Shown here piece by piece: positions 16,974-26,773 of a stretch of 64,000 nucleotides of DNA. The translations under genes were made by a program, and so were the position numbers. Position 1 is the stretch's first letter; each line of letters opens with the position of its first letter. The notes below the pieces were generated by a model. That model was not told where the DNA came from. It saw only the letters and a program-made list of their open reading frames with translations, and did no database searches. The DNA comes from Microbulbifer litoralis. Lineage in GTDB: Bacteria; Pseudomonadota; Gammaproteobacteria; Pseudomonadales; Cellvibrionaceae. Where the stretch lies: NCBI RefSeq assembly GCF_023634065.1, contig NZ_JALKCV010000007.1:172339-236338 (forward strand). Direction: 5' to 3'.

Positions 16974-18125
16974 ATGACTGAGTTTGCCCAATCCTGTCGC
17001 CGCTGGTTCGCGGCCCTGCTACTAGGCACCGCCGCGGTTTCCGCGGGCGCCGCGGAAGTGGTGGAAGGCAATATCGACAGCCGCGAGCACGATTTCCGTA
17101 TCGTGAAACTGGCCTCCGGCCTGCATCACCCCTGGGCGGTGGCGGAGTTGCCGGACGGCCGCTTCCTGGTCACCGAGCGCCGCGGGCGCCTGGCGCTGGT
17201 CGACGACGGGGAGATCCGCTACCTGGACGGCCTGCCGGATATCTCTGTCGTCGGCCAGGGCGGCCTGCTGGACCTGGTATTGCACCCGCGGTACGGCGAC
17301 GGCGAGCACGACTGGATCTATATCACCTATGCCAAGGCCGGTGACGGCGGCGATGCCACGGCCCTGGGCCGGGCGAAGCTGAAAGGCGGTGCGCTGGTGG
17401 ATTTCCAGGAATTGTTCGTGCAGGACCGCTTCTCCCAGCCCGGCCGCCACTACGGCTCGCGCCTGGCCTGGCGCGCGGACGGCACCCTGATGATGACCGT
17501 CGGCGAGCGCGGCGTGGAACGCATGCGCGCCCAGGATACCGGTGACCACGCCGGCAGTGTGCTGCGCCTGACCGATACCGGCGCGGCGGCTCCGGGCAAT
17601 CCGCTCGCCGGCGACGACCAGTCGCTGGGCGAGATCTACAGCTACGGCAACCGCAATATCCAGGGCCTGGCCGTGGATGCCGACGACCGCGTCTGGGCCA
17701 GCGAACACGCCGCCCGCGGCGGCGATGAGCTGAACCTGATCCAGGCCGGCGTCAACTACGGTTGGCCGCTGGCGACCCACAGCAGGGAGTACAGCAGCGA
17801 GGACGCGATCGGCACCGAGGAGAAGTCCGGTATGCGCGACGCCGTTTTTTACTATCCCGGCCGCTTCGCCCCGTCGGGCCTGGCAGTGGTAGACAGCGAA
17901 CGGTTTCCCGGCTGGCGGGGCAACCTGCTGGCCGGTGGCCTCGGCAGTGAGAAGCTGCTGCGCCTGGTGATCCGCGACGGCGAGGTAGTGGACAGCGAGA
18001 CACTGCTCGAGGGCCAGCTCGGCCGCATTCGCGATGTGCGCCAGGCGGACGACGGCGGCATCTATCTGCTCAACGACACCAGCGACGCCGGCCTCTACCG
18101 GCTGGAGCCTGTGGCCGGGGAATAA
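16974..18125 (+). CDS. PQQ-dependent sugar (aldose) dehydrogenase, GSDH family
   Basis: 383 residues with a Sec-type signal peptide (about 1-24, cleavage after AGAAE region). It is a six-bladed propeller of the glucose/sorbosone dehydrogenase type: HHPWAVAELPDGRFLVTER (blade 1), ITYAKAG, HYGSRLAWRADGTLMMTVGE, the NIQGLAVD repeat and GGDELNLIQAGVNYGWPLAT. The His and Arg positions for PQQ and Ca contacts are in these stretches. Periplasmic oxidation of aldoses using externally acquired or synthesised PQQ is expected. Confidence 0.88.
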   Translation: MTEFAQSCRRWFAALLLGTAAVSAGAAEVVEGNIDSREHDFRIVKLASGLHHPWAVAELPDGRFLVTERRGRLALVDDGEIRYLDGLPDISVVGQGGLLDLVLHPRYGDGEHDWIYITYAKAGDGGDATALGRAKLKGGALVDFQELFVQDRFSQPGRHYGSRLAWRADGTLMMTVGERGVERMRAQDTGDHAGSVLRLTDTGAAAPGNPLAGDDQSLGEIYSYGNRNIQGLAVDADDRVWASEHAARGGDELNLIQAGVNYGWPLATHSREYSSEDAIGTEEKSGMRDAVFYYPGRFAPSGLAVVDSERFPGWRGNLLAGGLGSEKLLRLVIRDGEVVDSETLLEGQLGRIRDVRQADDGGIYLLNDTSDAGLYRLEPVAGE

Positions 18126-18140
18126 ACGGGAGGGAGAATC

Positions 18141-18902
18141 ATGTCCAGGCTGAAACTGCTTTCCTGGTTTTGCGCACTGCTGCTGTGTTCCGGCGCAGTG
18201 CTGGCCGAACCCACGGATATCGTCGTGCGCGCCAAGGCCAAGGATGCCAAGTTCATCGGCAGCTCCATCGGCGGCGCGCAGGTGCGCATCCGCGAGGCGG
18301 ACAGCGGGCGCATCCTCGCCGAGGGCCTGACCCGCGGCAGCACCGGCAACACCGAGCTGATCATGAAGACGCCCCACAGCCGCCACGGTTCCATCGCCGA
18401 CGGAGCGGCCTCCTACAAGGCTACACTGGATATCGACGAGCCGGTTTTCCTGACGGTGGAAGTGCTGGCGCCCTATATCAAGAAACAGGCGCGCGTGCTG
18501 GCGCAGGTCCAGACCTGGCTGGTGCCGGGCAAGCCAATCGACGGCGACGGCCTGATCGTGGAGATTCCCGGCTTCGTGGTCGACGTGCTGAGCCCGCAGA
18601 CCCACCGCTACGCGACGCTCGACGAGAGCCCGTTCGAGATCCGCGCCAATGTGGTGATGATGTGTGGCTGCCCGCTGACCGACGGCGGCCTCTGGGACGG
18701 CAGCGATATCGAGGTGGCAGCGTTGGTGAAAAAAGACGGGGAGACTTTCGACACCATCCCGCTACAGATGCAGGAACAGGCCAACACCTTCACGGCGCCC
18801 CTGGCAGTGCAATCGCCGGGTGTCTACGAACTGCTGGTCTACGCCCACGACCCGAAAACCGGCAATACCGGTGTCGACCAGGTCAGTTTTATCGTCAGGT
18901 AA
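18141..18902 (+). CDS. Exported protein of unknown function
   Basis: 253 residues with a signal peptide ending SGAVLA near residue 22. The mature part is beta-rich and looks like two immunoglobulin-like domains, with a CGC pair (MMCGCPL) near residue 173. It begins 15 bp after the dehydrogenase stop on the same strand and ends immediately before the GNAT gene, so it may be part of a dehydrogenase-linked operon. No named family recognised. Confidence 0.6.
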   Translation: MSRLKLLSWFCALLLCSGAVLAEPTDIVVRAKAKDAKFIGSSIGGAQVRIREADSGRILAEGLTRGSTGNTELIMKTPHSRHGSIADGAASYKATLDIDEPVFLTVEVLAPYIKKQARVLAQVQTWLVPGKPIDGDGLIVEIPGFVVDVLSPQTHRYATLDESPFEIRANVVMMCGCPLTDGGLWDGSDIEVAALVKKDGETFDTIPLQMQEQANTFTAPLAVQSPGVYELLVYAHDPKTGNTGVDQVSFIVR

Positions 18903-19415
18903 ATGGCAATGCAGGCAGCGGAACCGTCGATGGATATTCGCGAGGCGCAGGAAAGCGATCTGGAAGCCATGTGGAGTATTCATACCGCGGTGGCCGACAG
19001 TGACCTGCCGCTGCCGTTCAGTGGCGATCTCGACCAGGAGCGCTTCTGCGCCCTCTGGTCCGCGCCGGGACAGATTGTCGCGGTGGCCGAGGAGGGCCCG
19101 CACCTGCTCGGCATGTACCGCCTGGCGATGGAGCCGGATGACGGCGACAGCCATATCGCCACCGCCTGCTACCTGGTGCGCCCGGATGTCCGCGGCCGCG
19201 GCGTCGGCCGTGCGCTGGTGCAACACAGTATCGCCCGCGCCCAGGATGCCGATTTCGCGGAGATCCGGCTCGACTATGTGCCCGCTAACGATACATCGGC
19301 CCTGACCCTGTTCGAGGAGCTGGGTTTTGAAATTATCGAGACCCTGCCGGGGGCCTTCCACCATCCACAACTGGGGCAGCTGGCGGCCTATGTGCTGCAA
19401 CGTTTTCTGCAGTAA
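18903..19415 (+). CDS. GNAT family N-acetyltransferase
   Basis: 170 residues. The acetyl-CoA-binding motif A is VRPDVRGRGVGRALVQH (about 100-116), followed by motif B with LFEELGFEIIETLPGAFHHP. The first ATG follows the previous stop directly (TAAATG); ATGs at 18909 and 18930 are also possible starts, the last giving MDIREAQESD, a typical GNAT beginning. Substrate unknown. Confidence 0.82.
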   Translation: MAMQAAEPSMDIREAQESDLEAMWSIHTAVADSDLPLPFSGDLDQERFCALWSAPGQIVAVAEEGPHLLGMYRLAMEPDDGDSHIATACYLVRPDVRGRGVGRALVQHSIARAQDADFAEIRLDYVPANDTSALTLFEELGFEIIETLPGAFHHPQLGQLAAYVLQRFLQ

Positions 19416-19459
19416 CATCCATTCATGGCCCCGCCCCGATTCAGTTTCCGGACCAGATA

Positions 19460-20215
19460 ATGCGCATACTTCCCGCCAGTGAAAACAGATTCCAGGGGAT
19501 TCACATTCATCCGCAGACGCTGCCGGCCGGCGCCGCGGATTTCAGCGCGCGGCTGTCGCTATCGCTCGACCACTGGCGCGAGCAGGGGATGCGGGCGGTC
19601 TGGCTGGAGCTGCCGGCGGAGCTGGCCCACCTGATACCACTGGCGCTGCAGCAGGAATTCGAATACCACCACTGCCGGGGAGACCGCGTGACAATGACCC
19701 GGCGCCTGGTGACCGATACACCGCTGCCGCCATTCGCCACCCATACGATTGGTGTCGGCGGCCTGGTCATTTCCGCCGAGGGGGAAATTCTCACCATCGT
19801 CGAGCGCAGCGACCTGGAGACGCGCCCGGATAACTTCAAGTTTCCCGGCGGTATGCTCGAGCCGGGGGAACATATCGAAAGCGGGGTGGTCCGCGAAGTG
19901 TGGGAGGAGACCGGTGTGGAGACGGCGTTCGAGGGGCTGCTAAGCTTCCGCCACCACCACGACGGCCAGTTCGGCACCTCGAATATCTACGCAGTGTGCA
20001 AGCTGCGCCCCGTGAGCCGGGCTATCGCCATCGACGAAGTGGAGATCGGGCTTGCCCGGTGGATGCCACTGCAGGAATTCATGGAGCGGCCCGGTGTCGG
20101 TCTCTACAACAAGCATATTATCTCCCGCGCGCTGCAGAATGATTTTATGCAGCCGCACAGGATCGAGGGCTACCGCGCAAACGCGGACGACTACGAGATC
20201 TACACCTGCTCCTGA
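19460..20215 (+). CDS. NUDIX hydrolase with N-terminal extension
   Basis: 251 residues. The Nudix box is PGGMLEPGEHIESGVVREV followed by WEETGVE (residues about 130-155), with all the catalytic Glu residues. An N-terminal domain of roughly 90 residues precedes it, similar in outline to plant-type NUDT6/8-like Nudix proteins, which have a GNAT-like pre-Nudix part. It hydrolyses a nucleoside diphosphate linked to another moiety; the substrate is not clear. Confidence 0.85.
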   Translation: MRILPASENRFQGIHIHPQTLPAGAADFSARLSLSLDHWREQGMRAVWLELPAELAHLIPLALQQEFEYHHCRGDRVTMTRRLVTDTPLPPFATHTIGVGGLVISAEGEILTIVERSDLETRPDNFKFPGGMLEPGEHIESGVVREVWEETGVETAFEGLLSFRHHHDGQFGTSNIYAVCKLRPVSRAIAIDEVEIGLARWMPLQEFMERPGVGLYNKHIISRALQNDFMQPHRIEGYRANADDYEIYTCS

Positions 20216-20468
20216 AGTGCACCGCTTGACTCTGCGCCGGCAACGCGTTGCAATACCGCTCCGGTAAGCTGGCGCCTGCCGTTTACATCCCCGACTGCGG
20301 TTGTTGTCTCGGCCACACGTCTTCCCGGCGACCCGTTCGCCGTCCAAACCGGGCCCGATATTCCGGCCCACTAGCCCTGGCAAACTACAATCGCACCCGG
20401 TCGCTCGTGCCCTGATTGCAACGATCTGTCAGGGAGTTCCAGAAGTTTACAGAGGAGGAAGCACGTTT
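20216..20468. other. Intergenic region before ectD
   Basis: About 250 bp with no convincing gene, repeat or terminator. The 3' end holds GAGGAGGAAGC upstream of the ectD ATG; the promoter was not located. Confidence 0.5.
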
Positions 20469-21353
20469 ATGACTGATGATCTGTACCCTTCCCGCGTCGG
20501 CGGTGGGGAGCAAATCATCCCCAGGTTGGACCCGATGGTATACGGCGGCTCGCCGTCACAGGAATCGCCGCTGAATCGGGGCCAGCTCGATCACTATGAA
20601 AAAAACGGCTACCTGGTATTCCCGGACTTCCTGCCGGAGCTGGTGCAGCCGCTACGTACAGAAATCGGGCGAATGCGCAGCGAACTGGCGGGTCGCGAAG
20701 AGCTGGTTCGCGAGCCGGAAAATGACGAGTTGCGCACCATCTTCAATCCCTGCCGTTTCAGCCCGCAGATAGATGCCCTGTTCCGCCACCCGAAAGTACT
20801 GCCGATGGTACGCCAGCTGCTGGGCTCCGAGGTCTATATGATGCAGTCGCGGGTCAACAACAAGCCGGCTTTCCGCGGCCGCTCCTTTGCCTGGCACTCG
20901 GACTTCGAGACCTGGCATGTGGAGGACGGGATGCCGCGCATGCGCGCGCTGACGGCCTGGCTGATGCTGAATGAAAATACGCACTACAACGGTCCGCTGT
21001 ATGTCATTCCCGGCTCCCACCAGCTCTACGTCTCCTGCTGCGGCAGGACCGGCGAGGACAACTACAAATCCTCCCTGCGCCAGCAGACCCTGGGGGTGCC
21101 ACAACCGGAAACCATGAGTGAAATATTGCGCGAGCGGGAAATCCACGCCATTACCGGTACCCCGGGCACCCTGGTGATCCACGAGTGCAACCTGCTGCAC
21201 GGCTCGCCGGACAATATTTCCGGCGACCCGCGGCAGGTGGTGATGTGTGTCTACAACAGTGTGGAAAACAGGCCGCAGGCCCCCTTCGGCGCCGAGCGAC
21301 AGCGCCCGCAATTTCTCAGCAGCCGCGACTTTACCCCCGCCGCTGTCGCGTGA
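20469..21353 (+). CDS. ectD: Ectoine hydroxylase
   Basis: 294 residues. The segment FAWHSDFETWHVEDGMPRMR carries the non-haem Fe ligands His and Asp of the EctD/PhyH dioxygenases, with the second His in LLHGSPDN near the C-terminus. NGPLYVIPGSHQLYVSCC is also typical of EctD. It turns ectoine into 5-hydroxyectoine using 2-oxoglutarate and O2, a salt and heat protectant. ectABC are not in the window, so ectoine would have to be made by genes elsewhere or imported. An upstream in-frame region from 20301 is not family-like. Confidence 0.9.
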   Translation: MTDDLYPSRVGGGEQIIPRLDPMVYGGSPSQESPLNRGQLDHYEKNGYLVFPDFLPELVQPLRTEIGRMRSELAGREELVREPENDELRTIFNPCRFSPQIDALFRHPKVLPMVRQLLGSEVYMMQSRVNNKPAFRGRSFAWHSDFETWHVEDGMPRMRALTAWLMLNENTHYNGPLYVIPGSHQLYVSCCGRTGEDNYKSSLRQQTLGVPQPETMSEILREREIHAITGTPGTLVIHECNLLHGSPDNISGDPRQVVMCVYNSVENRPQAPFGAERQRPQFLSSRDFTPAAVA

Positions 21354-21410
21354 CCGGCGTGCGAGCAGTTTCCCGGATTGCACATCCAGGCGATACCGTA
21401 AAAGCAGCGC

Positions 21411-21448
21411 GTAGCCCGGATGCAGGCGCGCAGCGCCGTAATCCGGGG
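21411..21448 (+). repeat. GTAGCCCGGATG-type dispersed repeat
   Basis: Reads GTAGCCCGGATGCAGGCGCG then CAGCGCCGTAATCCGGGG; the two halves are complementary. Lies between ectD and the VIT-family gene. Confidence 0.7.
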
Positions 21449-21577
21449 CTGTAGATTTTGAGGCCCAGGTGTTCTCGCTACACCGTAAAAGTGGAAGCAC
21501 TCGCGAATACAGATACCCGGACGTGAACTCAGCAAATTACGGCTAAACTGCGGGAAACCTCGCGCAAGAAAATCGTC

Positions 21578-22339
21578 ATGAAGAAAACGGAGCAGGAGGC
21601 ACTTCACGCCGAGCACCGCCCGGAAAATATCGCCCGGCGCCTGCAGAGATCACCGCAATCAACGCGCGTATCCGACCTGGTATTGGGTGGTATAGACGGC
21701 TGTATCACCACCTTCGCGATCGTCTCCGGTGCTTTCGGTGCCGGCTTCTCAGCAGCGGTGGTACTGGTGCTGGGTTTCGCCAACCTGCTCGCGGACGGTT
21801 TCAGTATGGCGGTAAGCAATTTCGAGGCGGTGGCGGCACAACGGGAACACCTGGAGGCGGCGCGGCGTACCGAAGAGCGCCATATCCACCTGGTTCCCGA
21901 GGGCGAACGCGAGGAGGTGCGACAGATCTTTGCCGCCAAGGGGTTCAGTGGCGATACGCTGGAGAAAATCGTCGCCACCATCACTGCCAATCGCGCGCTG
22001 TGGATCGAGACGATGCTCTCCGAGGAGTACGGCCTCAGCCGCACCCGCCACCGGCCCGCCGCATCGGCACTGGCAACCTTCGCCGCGTTTGTCGCCGTAG
22101 GTGCAGTGCCGCTGTTGCCGTTCCTGTTCCCACAACTGTCGATGCCGCTTCGCTTTGCCGCCAGTGCACTGCTTGCGGCACTGATGTTTTTTGTTATCGG
22201 TATGCTGAAAAGCCTGGTCTACGGTCAGCCGACACTGCGTTCGGGGTTCAAAACGCTACTGTTCGGCGGCACTGCGGCAGCGCTGGCTTTCCTGACCGGT
22301 TACCTGCTACCCAGGCTTTTCGGTATCGGAGTCACTTGA
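21578..22339 (+). CDS. VIT1/CCC1 family metal transporter
   Basis: 253 residues. LVLGGIDGCITTFAIVSGA and LVLGFANLLADGFSMAVSN are the first two membrane helices with the Asp/Gly/Met positions used for metal transport in VIT1/CCC1; a charged cytoplasmic loop (about 85-150) with many Glu residues follows, then three more helices. Members move Fe2+ or Mn2+ out of the cytosol. Metal specificity is not settled by sequence. Convergent with the glycosylation cluster. Confidence 0.85.
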   Translation: MKKTEQEALHAEHRPENIARRLQRSPQSTRVSDLVLGGIDGCITTFAIVSGAFGAGFSAAVVLVLGFANLLADGFSMAVSNFEAVAAQREHLEAARRTEERHIHLVPEGEREEVRQIFAAKGFSGDTLEKIVATITANRALWIETMLSEEYGLSRTRHRPAASALATFAAFVAVGAVPLLPFLFPQLSMPLRFAASALLAALMFFVIGMLKSLVYGQPTLRSGFKTLLFGGTAAALAFLTGYLLPRLFGIGVT

Positions 22340-22363
22340 GGGTTTGAGCTCGTTGTGCGTTTT

Positions 22364-23734
22364 TCACAGGAAAAATTGATACTTTGCGATGCCTTCAAAA
22401 ATATAGACGGTAACCGGTACGTACAGCGTGGCCTGGAGATATTCCAGTTTTTGGCTGATCGGCTTTCGGAACAGCATGAACAGTACTATAGGAACAATAA
22501 AATAACGCTGCTCGATCAAGCCTATTGGCAGCAGGGAAAGCGCCATGAAAGGGTATATCCAGTAGTGACTGCCTCGCTTGAGCGGCGTTACCATCAGGCT
22601 GAGTAGTGCGATGAGCGCAGGAATAAAGGCGAGCAATTTGGTGAGAAAACTGGTTCTTATAAATTCAAGAAGGTTATTCCTCAGGAAGAAATCCATATGA
22701 GGTGAGTTGTAGCCGTGGCTAGCGTCGAAAGTCAATATGTAAAGCGCGAAAAGCAGAACACTGAAAAGTGGCAATAGGGGTTCATTTTTCAAACGGCTGA
22801 GAATTTTTCTGAAATTGGTGATATGAAGTGGAAGGAATAAAAAGAAAATGACAAAGAGCAGCAGGAAAATCTGAGTCGGGTAGAGGCCGAGTTTGTGGTT
22901 GCCAGCATCACCTATTGCCACTCCGCCGTTGAGATAGATAAATGCGGAGAACAGAGCGCAAAATACAGCGAATAGCCAGCTTCTACGCAAGAAATATGAA
23001 ATTTTTCGCAGAAAACCTGGGAAGTTTACAAAAAGTAAATTGAAAAATCCCATGTTGGTCAGGGACATCGCCCATATCATCACGAGCCAGATAATATTTG
23101 TCTGGCGGAACAGCAGGGATGCACCCATGACGAGTGCAGCAAGCTGATAGTTGCGCCGCGTCACTAACCATAACGAAGTCATTGTCATGGCAAGTGATGG
23201 GATGTCAGTATAAAGCAGGAAAAAGAACGGGAAAATAATTGGGCACAATAGCAGTTGAAGGCTTAATGGATAACTGCTATTTCCGTGATAATGCCTGCTT
23301 GTCAGGAAGAAAAACAGCAGCGCCGGTATGGAGAGCAAGAAACAGGCGTAACGAACCTCGGCAATTTCCGTAAATGAAAAGAGCCCCGACAGGCCATACA
23401 CTGTGCGATGAAAACCCGGGAACATGGTCAGTGAGCTGACGGTGTCGAAGCGACCGGAGAAATATTGCAGGAGCTGGTGCCAATGAAAACCTTCATCGGA
23501 CAGCGCGCCTGCAGGCAGGGTAGAGAAGGCTGCAATGGCGCTTAGCAGAACGACTGAGAGTAATACTGCCGGGTCCCGCCAGTTCTGAATATCGATCCCG
23601 GACCAATGTTTTTTTAGCGAATTAATGAAATCCGGGACGACGTTTCGCCATTGTATGTTTTTTCGGTCAGACCGAACAAGCGGGGCTGGATAGGTTTCGG
23701 TTACTCCCTCTTCGAGCAGTGTATTGTTATTCAT
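22364..23734 (-). CDS. ALG10/DIE2-like membrane glucosyltransferase
   Basis: 456 residues with about ten membrane helices. Two stretches resemble eukaryotic ALG10, the dolichol-phosphate-glucose alpha-1,2-glucosyltransferase: LSDEGFHWHQLLQYFSG near residue 75 (the acidic lumenal motif DExFH) and FRQTNIIWLV near residue 215, with FPFFFLLYTDIPS between. The gene is clearly AT-richer than its neighbours, suggesting transfer. The adjacent GtrB-like and GtrA-like genes would supply and flip a lipid-linked glucose donor. The acceptor is unknown. Confidence 0.7.
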   Translation of the reverse strand: MNNNTLLEEGVTETYPAPLVRSDRKNIQWRNVVPDFINSLKKHWSGIDIQNWRDPAVLLSVVLLSAIAAFSTLPAGALSDEGFHWHQLLQYFSGRFDTVSSLTMFPGFHRTVYGLSGLFSFTEIAEVRYACFLLSIPALLFFFLTSRHYHGNSSYPLSLQLLLCPIIFPFFFLLYTDIPSLAMTMTSLWLVTRRNYQLAALVMGASLLFRQTNIIWLVMIWAMSLTNMGFFNLLFVNFPGFLRKISYFLRRSWLFAVFCALFSAFIYLNGGVAIGDAGNHKLGLYPTQIFLLLFVIFFLFLPLHITNFRKILSRLKNEPLLPLFSVLLFALYILTFDASHGYNSPHMDFFLRNNLLEFIRTSFLTKLLAFIPALIALLSLMVTPLKRGSHYWIYPFMALSLLPIGLIEQRYFIVPIVLFMLFRKPISQKLEYLQATLYVPVTVYIFEGIAKYQFFL

Positions 23735-23819
23735 CGCGGTATCTTGGCGGGTTGGGGTTGGATTATTGAAGTTGTCAGTATCTTGGTTAATTTATTACTG
23801 CCGCACCGCTTGTATCTTA

Positions 23820-24803
23820 CTAACCGGCAGTGGAAATTGACTCTCTTTTTTCCTGTCGTTGTTCTACAGGTTTTTTGGGTTGATAGTTGACAGAATTCCT
23901 GACGAGATATCTGGGCCGGGCTTTGGTTTCCATATAGATTCTCCCGATATACTCGCCGATCACACCGATACCAATTAGCTGTACGCCACCCAGGAAAAGG
24001 ATGGCGGTAATCAGTGACGGGTAGCCGGGCACAGGATTTCCCCAGAGCAGTTTATCGATCACCATCCACAACGCATAAGCGAGTGACATAAAGGCGATAA
24101 ACAGGCCGATATAGCTCCATATTCTCAGCGGGACGGTGCTGAACGAAGTGATGCCTTCCAGCGCGAGATTCCAGAGCTTCCAGCCGTTGAATTTTGTGGT
24201 TCCGGCCGCCCGTTCCGCGCGCGTGTACTCGACGATTTCAGTCTTGTAGCCGACCCAGCTGAGGATGCCCTTCATGAACAGCTTGCGTTCCGGCAATTGC
24301 CTGATGGCGTCGACCACCTGCCGTGACATCAGCCTGAAATCGCCGACATTCGATTCAATTTTTGTCTCTGAAACAAGATTGTTGATCCTGTAGAAAAAGT
24401 CGGCGCTGCGCCGTTTAAGGTAACCGTCGCTGCTGCGGTCTGTGCGTTTTGCCAGAACTACGTCTGCACCATCCAGCCATTTTTCCACCAGTTGCGGTAT
24501 GACCTCTATCGGATCCTGCAGGTCCACGTCCATGGGAATAATGGCATCGCCGGAGGCGTGGTCGATACCTGCAAAAAGCGCGGCCTCCTTGCCGAAATTC
24601 CTGGAGAGGCTGAGAAGCACGACCAGTGGATCCCTGTCGGCAATCGATGCCGCAATCGGTAGCGTACTGTCGGTACTGCCGTCATCGACGAGAACGATTT
24701 CTACCGTGTGTTCCGACAGGCTGGCCGCATTTCTCACCGAGCTGTAGAAAAGCTGGATGGAATCCTCTTCGTTGTAGACGGGGACGACCAAGGAAAGCTT
24801 CAT
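23820..24803 (-). CDS. GtrB-like polyprenyl-phosphate glycosyltransferase (GT2)
   Basis: 327 residues. The GT-A catalytic half starts [13 protein letters not shown], with the DDGSTDST motif near 43 and the DVDLQDP (DXD-like) motif near 95. Two membrane helices lie in the last 90 residues (about 230-255 and 265-290), as in GtrB/YkcC proteins that make undecaprenyl-phosphate-glucose. It starts in a 4-nt overlap with the end of the GtrA-like gene, so the two are coupled. Confidence 0.88.
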   Translation of the reverse strand: MKLSLVVPVYNEEDSIQLFYSSVRNAASLSEHTVEIVLVDDGSTDSTLPIAASIADRDPLVVLLSLSRNFGKEAALFAGIDHASGDAIIPMDVDLQDPIEVIPQLVEKWLDGADVVLAKRTDRSSDGYLKRRSADFFYRINNLVSETKIESNVGDFRLMSRQVVDAIRQLPERKLFMKGILSWVGYKTEIVEYTRAERAAGTTKFNGWKLWNLALEGITSFSTVPLRIWSYIGLFIAFMSLAYALWMVIDKLLWGNPVPGYPSLITAILFLGGVQLIGIGVIGEYIGRIYMETKARPRYLVRNSVNYQPKKPVEQRQEKRESISTAG

Positions 24804-25186
24804 TTGTCACTCCGGTAGATCCAGTACTGGTGCAGGGTGAAATTGCTCAACAGGGTAATACCGGTGGCGATACACTGCGCCGGTAAGTAATGGAGGAAGA
24901 CCACGAACAGCGCAAAGGAACCGGTATTGACCGCAAGGCCTACCAGTGCCACCAGTACAAATTTGGGCAGGGTTTGCCGGTGACTCGCCTGGCTGGCAAA
25001 GGTGAAGTGATAATTGAGCCAGTAATTGACTCCGGCGGAGAGGGAGAACGACGCCGATGAAGCCAGTACTTTATTGAACGACAGCAACTCCACGAACGAT
25101 GCCAGCAGGAAAAACTGCATCAACGTTGCCGCCGCACCCACGGCAGCGAAGCGCACAAACCGTTGCTGCAGCAGCCACTCAATCAT
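24800..25186 (-). CDS. GtrA-like membrane protein (flippase)
   Basis: 128 residues with four hydrophobic helices, beginning [18 protein letters not shown], a typical GtrA start. Position ATG 25186 lies inside the end of the upstream GT-C gene (overlap 8 nt); longer readings give non-membrane N-termini. GtrA proteins are thought to flip polyprenyl-phosphate-sugar to the periplasm for a later transferase. Its placement next to GtrB-like supports this. Confidence 0.85.
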   Translation of the reverse strand: MIEWLLQQRFVRFAAVGAAATLMQFFLLASFVELLSFNKVLASSASFSLSAGVNYWLNYHFTFASQASHRQTLPKFVLVALVGLAVNTGSFALFVVFLHYLPAQCIATGITLLSNFTLHQYWIYRSDK

Positions 25187-26555
25187 CGTCCCGGCTTCCG
25201 TTGTACTCGGTCCGCCGCCGGCTGCCGACAAAAGTGCCCAACAGCAGTACTGCCTGTGCCAACAACAAGCCTTCGCCCGGTTTGCGATAGCGGCCCTCAT
25301 TGACGGCAATTGGCAGCAGTCCCTGCACCAGGATCCAGGTGGTCAGCAGTACCGGTAACAACCATTTGCCGCGCAGCCGCCGCCAGTAAACGGCGGTCGC
25401 GCCGATCAGCAGCAGGGTCAAGGGCGCCCACAGCCAGCGCATCTGGATATTCACCCTGTGCAGGGGATACGCCCGGTTATTGTCGGGCCAGGAGGCGCCG
25501 AAGAAGAGGTAGACCAGGTTTTCCCTGGTAATCCACAGATATTTGGAGAAAGACATCGGGTTTTCCTCCATGGCTTTGCGCCAGTCCTCGCCGCCGCGAT
25601 CCAGGTCGATGTCCACCTTCACGCTGCCGTGCCGCGCGGTGGTCCAGTCGGACAGCGGCTCCAGTGGGTGCTCGCCGGTGGCGGGGGAGGCGAACCAGTA
25701 GCCCCACTTGGCGCCCTCGCGCTCGTAATTGATATTGATTTTCTGCTTGCCCGAACGGGTGTAGAGAGATACGAGCTTGCCGTTGCCGTAGGGGGCAAAG
25801 ATGTGCAGCTGCTGGTAGCTGCGCACCGTGAGAGGCCCCAGCAACAGAGCCAGCAGTACAGCGGAATAGCCGGCCTTGCGCAGTTTGTCGCCCTGCTCCA
25901 GCCACAGCCAGCAGCAGGTAACGGCGGCCAGGGGGATGGCGATACCGCGTGTCAATCCGGCCAATGCCCACAGAAATGCCATCAGCAGGAAACTGCGCAA
26001 TGTCTGTTTGCGCCGACAGCGCCAGCTGGCATAGAGGGCGGCGCCGAGTAGTGGCAGTAGCAGTGTCTCCTGCATGAAATAGGAATAGATGGCGACCCAG
26101 GACGGCAGCAGCGCCAGCGCCGCCCAGCCGGCCAGGGCCACGGCTTTGCTCGGCTGCAATTCGCGCAGGAAGCGGTACCAGATCCAGGGTGTGAAAAGCG
26201 ATAGCAATGCGGTGTAGAAAGCCACCAGCAGGGGGTCCTTGAAAGTGAGCTTGCCCAATACGCCGATATAGATCTGGTAGAGCACCGGGTCGGTCAGCGC
26301 CATGGGGTCGTTGCGCAGGGGCTCTGTGCCCTGTTCCCAGTGTCGCTGCGGATCGCTCCAGATATGGTCCACGGGATTGAATTGCAGTATCTGGTCAATA
26401 CGCAGCCAGGCGCCGAGAAAAACCAGCAGGTAGAGTCCGGCGTAGAGACATGTACGCCGGCTGAGCCGCAGTTCGAAGCGCGGCAGGCGCCCGGCAAGAA
26501 ACGACAGAGAGCGGCCCTGTGCCGTGGCGGAGGATTGCGGAAGCGGATTGTGCAT
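25179..26555 (-). CDS. GT-C type membrane glycosyltransferase, putative
   Basis: 458 residues with about ten membrane helices, first near residue 36, and a large polar periplasmic loop (about 265-360). An acidic pair in WSDPQRHWEQG near residue 67 sits where GT-C transferases keep a catalytic Asp. No specific family is certain; resemblance is to PMT/ArnT-like enzymes. First gene of the four-gene glycosylation cluster. Confidence 0.65.
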   Translation of the reverse strand: MHNPLPQSSATAQGRSLSFLAGRLPRFELRLSRRTCLYAGLYLLVFLGAWLRIDQILQFNPVDHIWSDPQRHWEQGTEPLRNDPMALTDPVLYQIYIGVLGKLTFKDPLLVAFYTALLSLFTPWIWYRFLRELQPSKAVALAGWAALALLPSWVAIYSYFMQETLLLPLLGAALYASWRCRRKQTLRSFLLMAFLWALAGLTRGIAIPLAAVTCCWLWLEQGDKLRKAGYSAVLLALLLGPLTVRSYQQLHIFAPYGNGKLVSLYTRSGKQKININYEREGAKWGYWFASPATGEHPLEPLSDWTTARHGSVKVDIDLDRGGEDWRKAMEENPMSFSKYLWITRENLVYLFFGASWPDNNRAYPLHRVNIQMRWLWAPLTLLLIGATAVYWRRLRGKWLLPVLLTTWILVQGLLPIAVNEGRYRKPGEGLLLAQAVLLLGTFVGSRRRTEYNGSRDDD

Positions 26556-26773
26556 TGGGCATTGCCCCGTTTCTTATTGTTGCGGGCTGGCAGTTATTTT
26601 AACCGCGGGGCGCCTGGCGAGAGGTTGGATAAGGCGTCAATTATGGGCTTTGTGAACTGGGTACGACGGCGGAGCAGGTGGCAGTCAGCCGCTATAGGCG
26701 ACAGGCGATGTGCACTGCCGGTGCCAGTGGGCGGCCGGTGGGCGCGGCGCAGCTTGCTGGCGAGCCCCGGATA

